15,883 nucleotides of DNA from Candidatus Dojkabacteria bacterium S2_J21 (GTDB lineage Bacteria > Patescibacteria > Dojkabacteria > SC72): the NCBI GenBank assembly GCA_019248085.1, contig JAEHHF010000011.1:1-15883 (forward strand), given 5' to 3'. The notes under the pieces are model-generated. The model saw nothing but the letters and a program-made list of their open reading frames with translations, was not told where the DNA came from and made no database searches. The position numbers were made by a program, and so were the translations under genes. This document shows positions 13,671-15,883 of this stretch, piece after piece (the stretch's first letter is position 1; every line of letters begins with the position of its first letter).

Positions 13671-14398
13671 TATATCTCCTCCTTAATGTACTTAACTATA
13701 CTTCCAATTACTAACCCGGTTGTTTCTGTTCTCAAGATATTGCCTCGTAATTTAACGAAAGTAAAATTTAACTCATTGAATACCTCAATGTCTGAAGAAC
13801 TCCATCCTTTTTCTGGACCAATGGCAATATATACAGGTTTGCTTTTGACATCAACCTCACTTAGATATTTTGCATCTACATTTTCGGTAGCTAAACATAT
13901 TTTAACTGCATCATCTTCGAATTTGTAATCCAACAACTCTTTGATCCTAATTGGTTTCTCAATCATTGTAGGGAATGTGTTTCTAGATTGATCTGTAGCA
14001 TCCCTAATGATCTTGTTCCACATGCCATAGTCTTTGATTGCTTTGTTCTTACCTCTAAGTGAATATCTTGTTTCAGTAGGAATGATTTTTTCAATGCCAA
14101 TTTCTACACTTTTTTCTACAAAATAGTTGAATTTGGAATCATTACTTAATGATTGTATGATGGTAATGCTTGGTATGTATGAGTTTTCTCTTAAACCTTG
14201 GTCTTCCAGTATTTCAACTTCTACCGACTTCCCTTGCATATCTGTGATATGTGCTAGGTATGTATTTTGGTATGTTTCAACCTCAACTACATCCTCGATG
14301 CCGAGTTTTTTTTGAGAAAAGATTAATTCACTGTCCGAATCGGATAGGTGAGTTATGTCTCCTACGCTTAATTTGTGTCTTACAAAATATTTTTGCAT
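13670..14398 (-). CDS. rsmE: 16S rRNA (uracil-1498-N3)-methyltransferase RsmE
   Basis: RsmE is a SPOUT-family enzyme that uses SAM to methylate N3 of U1498 in 16S rRNA. The 242-residue length is normal. N-terminal PUA-like domain at about 1-70; knotted SPOUT domain after it with EKSVEIGIEKIIPTETRYS (95-113), RDATDQSRN (132-140), IGPEKGWS (193-200) and LRGNILRTETTGLV (217-230). The SAM-loop motif is usually GPEGG; here Lys replaces the middle Gly, a modest change. It is first in a two-gene operon with the cytosine methyltransferase, so one transcript supplies two rRNA modification enzymes. An extended -10 lies 6 nt before the ATG, predicting a leaderless message. Confidence 0.95.
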   Translation of the reverse strand: MQKYFVRHKLSVGDITHLSDSDSELIFSQKKLGIEDVVEVETYQNTYLAHITDMQGKSVEVEILEDQGLRENSYIPSITIIQSLSNDSKFNYFVEKSVEIGIEKIIPTETRYSLRGKNKAIKDYGMWNKIIRDATDQSRNTFPTMIEKPIRIKELLDYKFEDDAVKICLATENVDAKYLSEVDVKSKPVYIAIGPEKGWSSSDIEVFNELNFTFVKLRGNILRTETTGLVIGSIVKYIKEEI

Positions 14399-14404
14399 GT
14401 GGTG

Positions 14405-14413
14405 ATTATACCA
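14405..14413 (-). promoter_or_regulatory. Extended -10 promoter of rsmE
   Basis: On the minus strand this reads TGGTATAAT, a perfect extended -10, with only 6 nt (CACCAC) between it and the ATG at 14398. Transcription would begin at or next to the start codon. A second TATAAT overlaps immediately upstream (14413-14418). Divergent TTGACA for the plus-strand gene begins at 14420. Confidence 0.65.
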
Positions 14414-14419
14414 TTATAT

Positions 14420-14450
14420 TTGACATATCTCCCATAATTTTGTTTGATAT
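14420..14450 (+). promoter_or_regulatory. Possible promoter of the FN3-like surface protein gene
   Basis: A perfect -35 TTGACA is at 14420-14425; the best -10 is TGATAT at 14445-14450 with a long 19-bp spacing. It lies back to back with the rsmE promoter. The leader would be about 30 nt and very AT-rich, without a Shine-Dalgarno sequence. Confidence 0.35.
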
Positions 14451-14485
14451 ATGTATATATATTAATATATTCATAAATCTATCTC

Positions 14486-15883
14486 ATGGGTATCAAAACA
14501 CAAAAAGTTCTGCGATTCATATCAAAGACAATCCTTTTGGTAATTGGTTTTGTATTAATAGGGTATGTGGGATTGGTGGTATACAAATCCATTATTAACA
14601 AACCTCAGAGAGTTAGAGTTACCAATGTTACGGATTCTGCAGCTACTATAACTTGGGTTACAGATAATCCAGTTAGAGGAGTGGTGTATTACAATGTTAA
14701 GGATAGTGTTCTTCCTGGTCCGCTTGGTTTCCTTTTTAGTAACGTCGGATATGATGACAGGGATTTTGCAATTGCACAGCTTGCTTGTGTAGAGGAGTTT
14801 AATGAGAATGCTAAGAATACTAAAGATGAGAATTTTGCTGTTAGTGGTAGTAATTTTGATTGTGAGAATATTAAGGTTGAGAAACTTGGGGCTTACTACA
14901 CACATAGTGTTACATTAAAGAATTTAAATGAAAGTAATACATATTTCTTTAAGGTTGGTAATGGTATATGGAGTTGGGATATATCTGGTGTAGGGAAGGA
15001 TGTTAGTGAGAATGATTTACCTTTAGCTACTAAGTTTAACTTTGTAACTGGTAAGGTTTCTACTACTGTTCCTACTCCTAATATTGCTTATGGGAATGTT
15101 GTTGCAAAATTGAGATACTCGGAAGGAGAAGGTGAGGCATACTATGAAGATTTATCAAAAGACTCACTAGTTTTTTCATATTTAGAAATAAATGATCAAA
15201 AGTCTCAGATTATTTCTAGTGTAACTAATTCGAGTGGTGGATGGATTCTTGACAAGAGTAATTTCAGAGATACAGATGGGAATTTAATAACAGACTTGAG
15301 TAAGGCTACTATGAGGGTGTGTGCACAATATGAAGATGTAGAAACAAGGGGTTGTGTGGAAGCATTAGGTGATTTAACAGAAGATACAGAATTGGAGATT
15401 ATGGGTAATAGGGAGAGTGATCTGACGGATGTTGAGAAGAGCAGAATTCTGGAAAAATTTGAGGAATTAATCGGGAGAGTCTATGCAGCAGATCCGCCAT
15501 ATCCTGTGTGCACAGGGTGTTCTTGCGATTACGATGGGGCTAAATATACTTCAGGTGGTTCTTCCGGAACATCTGGGTGTAAAATCCCATTTTCGTCTTC
15601 GGTCGGGAAATGTACTGGTACAAAAAATAACTATCCTATTGAGAAATGGTTCAGTTTAGTTTCTTGGAGTGATCAGCTCCCAGATTATTGCTCTTCTGGT
15701 TCTACAGATGAGGCTATATGTGGAGGGAAAGTTGTTAGTATAGATAGTATTTGTTCTCAAGCTGATCCTCAAGGTTGTGGTGCTCCTACTGGAGCTGGTG
15801 CTGGTCATGTACAAAAAATAAAAGATAAAAAAGCATCATGTGGAAATGGAGGAGGTGGTGGGGGTGAGCAAGGATCTTGTAAT
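14486..15883 (+). CDS. Membrane-anchored FN3-like protein with Cys/Gly-rich C-terminal region (incomplete)
   Basis: The frame from ATG 14486 is open through all 466 codons to the window edge, so the C-terminus is missing. Basic start, membrane segment at about 14-33, then an exported region. Residues 40-190 resemble a purple-acid-phosphatase-type FN3 domain: QRVRVTNVTDSAATITWVTD at 41-60, and near the end HSVTLKNLNESNTYFFKVGNG (140-160), with a Cys-containing insertion (101, 126) between. Residues about 198-280 look like a second Ig-like module with SSVTNSSGGWILDKSNF (244-260). From residue 342 on the sequence is rich in Cys (11 in 125 residues), Gly and Ser, suggesting a disulfide-held knob. 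No catalytic motif is recognised. Proteins with this FN3-plus-Ig layout are familiar from CPR genomes as surface proteins; the role is unknown. The part from about 14620 to 15060 is notably G/T-rich. Confidence 0.8.
   Translation, partial: MGIKTQKVLRFISKTILLVIGFVLIGYVGLVVYKSIINKPQRVRVTNVTDSAATITWVTDNPVRGVVYYNVKDSVLPGPLGFLFSNVGYDDRDFAIAQLACVEEFNENAKNTKDENFAVSGSNFDCENIKVEKLGAYYTHSVTLKNLNESNTYFFKVGNGIWSWDISGVGKDVSENDLPLATKFNFVTGKVSTTVPTPNIAYGNVVAKLRYSEGEGEAYYEDLSKDSLVFSYLEINDQKSQIISSVTNSSGGWILDKSNFRDTDGNLITDLSKATMRVCAQYEDVETRGCVEALGDLTEDTELEIMGNRESDLTDVEKSRILEKFEELIGRVYAADPPYPVCTGCSCDYDGAKYTSGGSSGTSGCKIPFSSSVGKCTGTKNNYPIEKWFSLVSWSDQLPDYCSSGSTDEAICGGKVVSIDSICSQADPQGCGAPTGAGAGHVQKIKDKKASCGNGGGGGGEQGSCN

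Overview
The window is about 15.9 kb of AT-rich bacterial DNA with short, single-copy housekeeping genes packed tightly. Most genes have no recognisable Shine-Dalgarno sequence. The IF-2 is short, the aspartyl-tRNA synthetase is of the compact archaeal type, and there are sortase, dockerin and FN3-type surface proteins. Together these suggest a small-genome, single-membrane bacterium of the Candidate Phyla Radiation (Patescibacteria), with Dojkabacteria/WS6 or Microgenomates my best guess. This is inference from gene style; no rRNA gene is present to settle it. All 13 complete genes I accept end in TAA or TAG, and the standard code reads through them without interruption.

Layout. Positions 1-918 (minus strand): a sortase followed by the N-terminus of a membrane protein cut by the window edge. 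993-2600 (plus): dnaJ and a small P-loop kinase-like protein. 2664-4025: aspS behind a strong extended -10 promoter. 4054-6908: nusA-infB, preceded by a leader that holds an intrinsic terminator hairpin overlapped by a 20-codon leader ORF with a strong SD. 6991-10053: an accessory island of three surface-protein genes, namely a membrane-anchored dockerin protein with three Cys-paired repeats and two divergent genes for cohesin-like domain proteins, one of them ending in an LPETG sorting signal. 10179-12666: rpsO-pnp. 12663-14398 (minus): an RsmB/NOP2-family rRNA methyltransferase and rsmE, converging on pnp with a 4-bp stop-codon overlap. 14486 to the end (plus): a large, incomplete membrane-anchored FN3-like protein with a Cys/Gly-rich C-terminal part.

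Two things stand out. First, sortase, LPETG protein, dockerin and cohesin-like domains within 10 kb look like the parts of a minimal cell-surface scaffold. The island sits between nusA-infB and rpsO-pnp, where many bacteria carry rbfA, truB and ribF. Second, the nusA leader looks like an attenuator controlled by translation of a leader peptide that ends 3 nt before nusA. The remaining genes serve translation, transcription, RNA decay and rRNA methylation, and are ordinary apart from sequence details noted in the entries.
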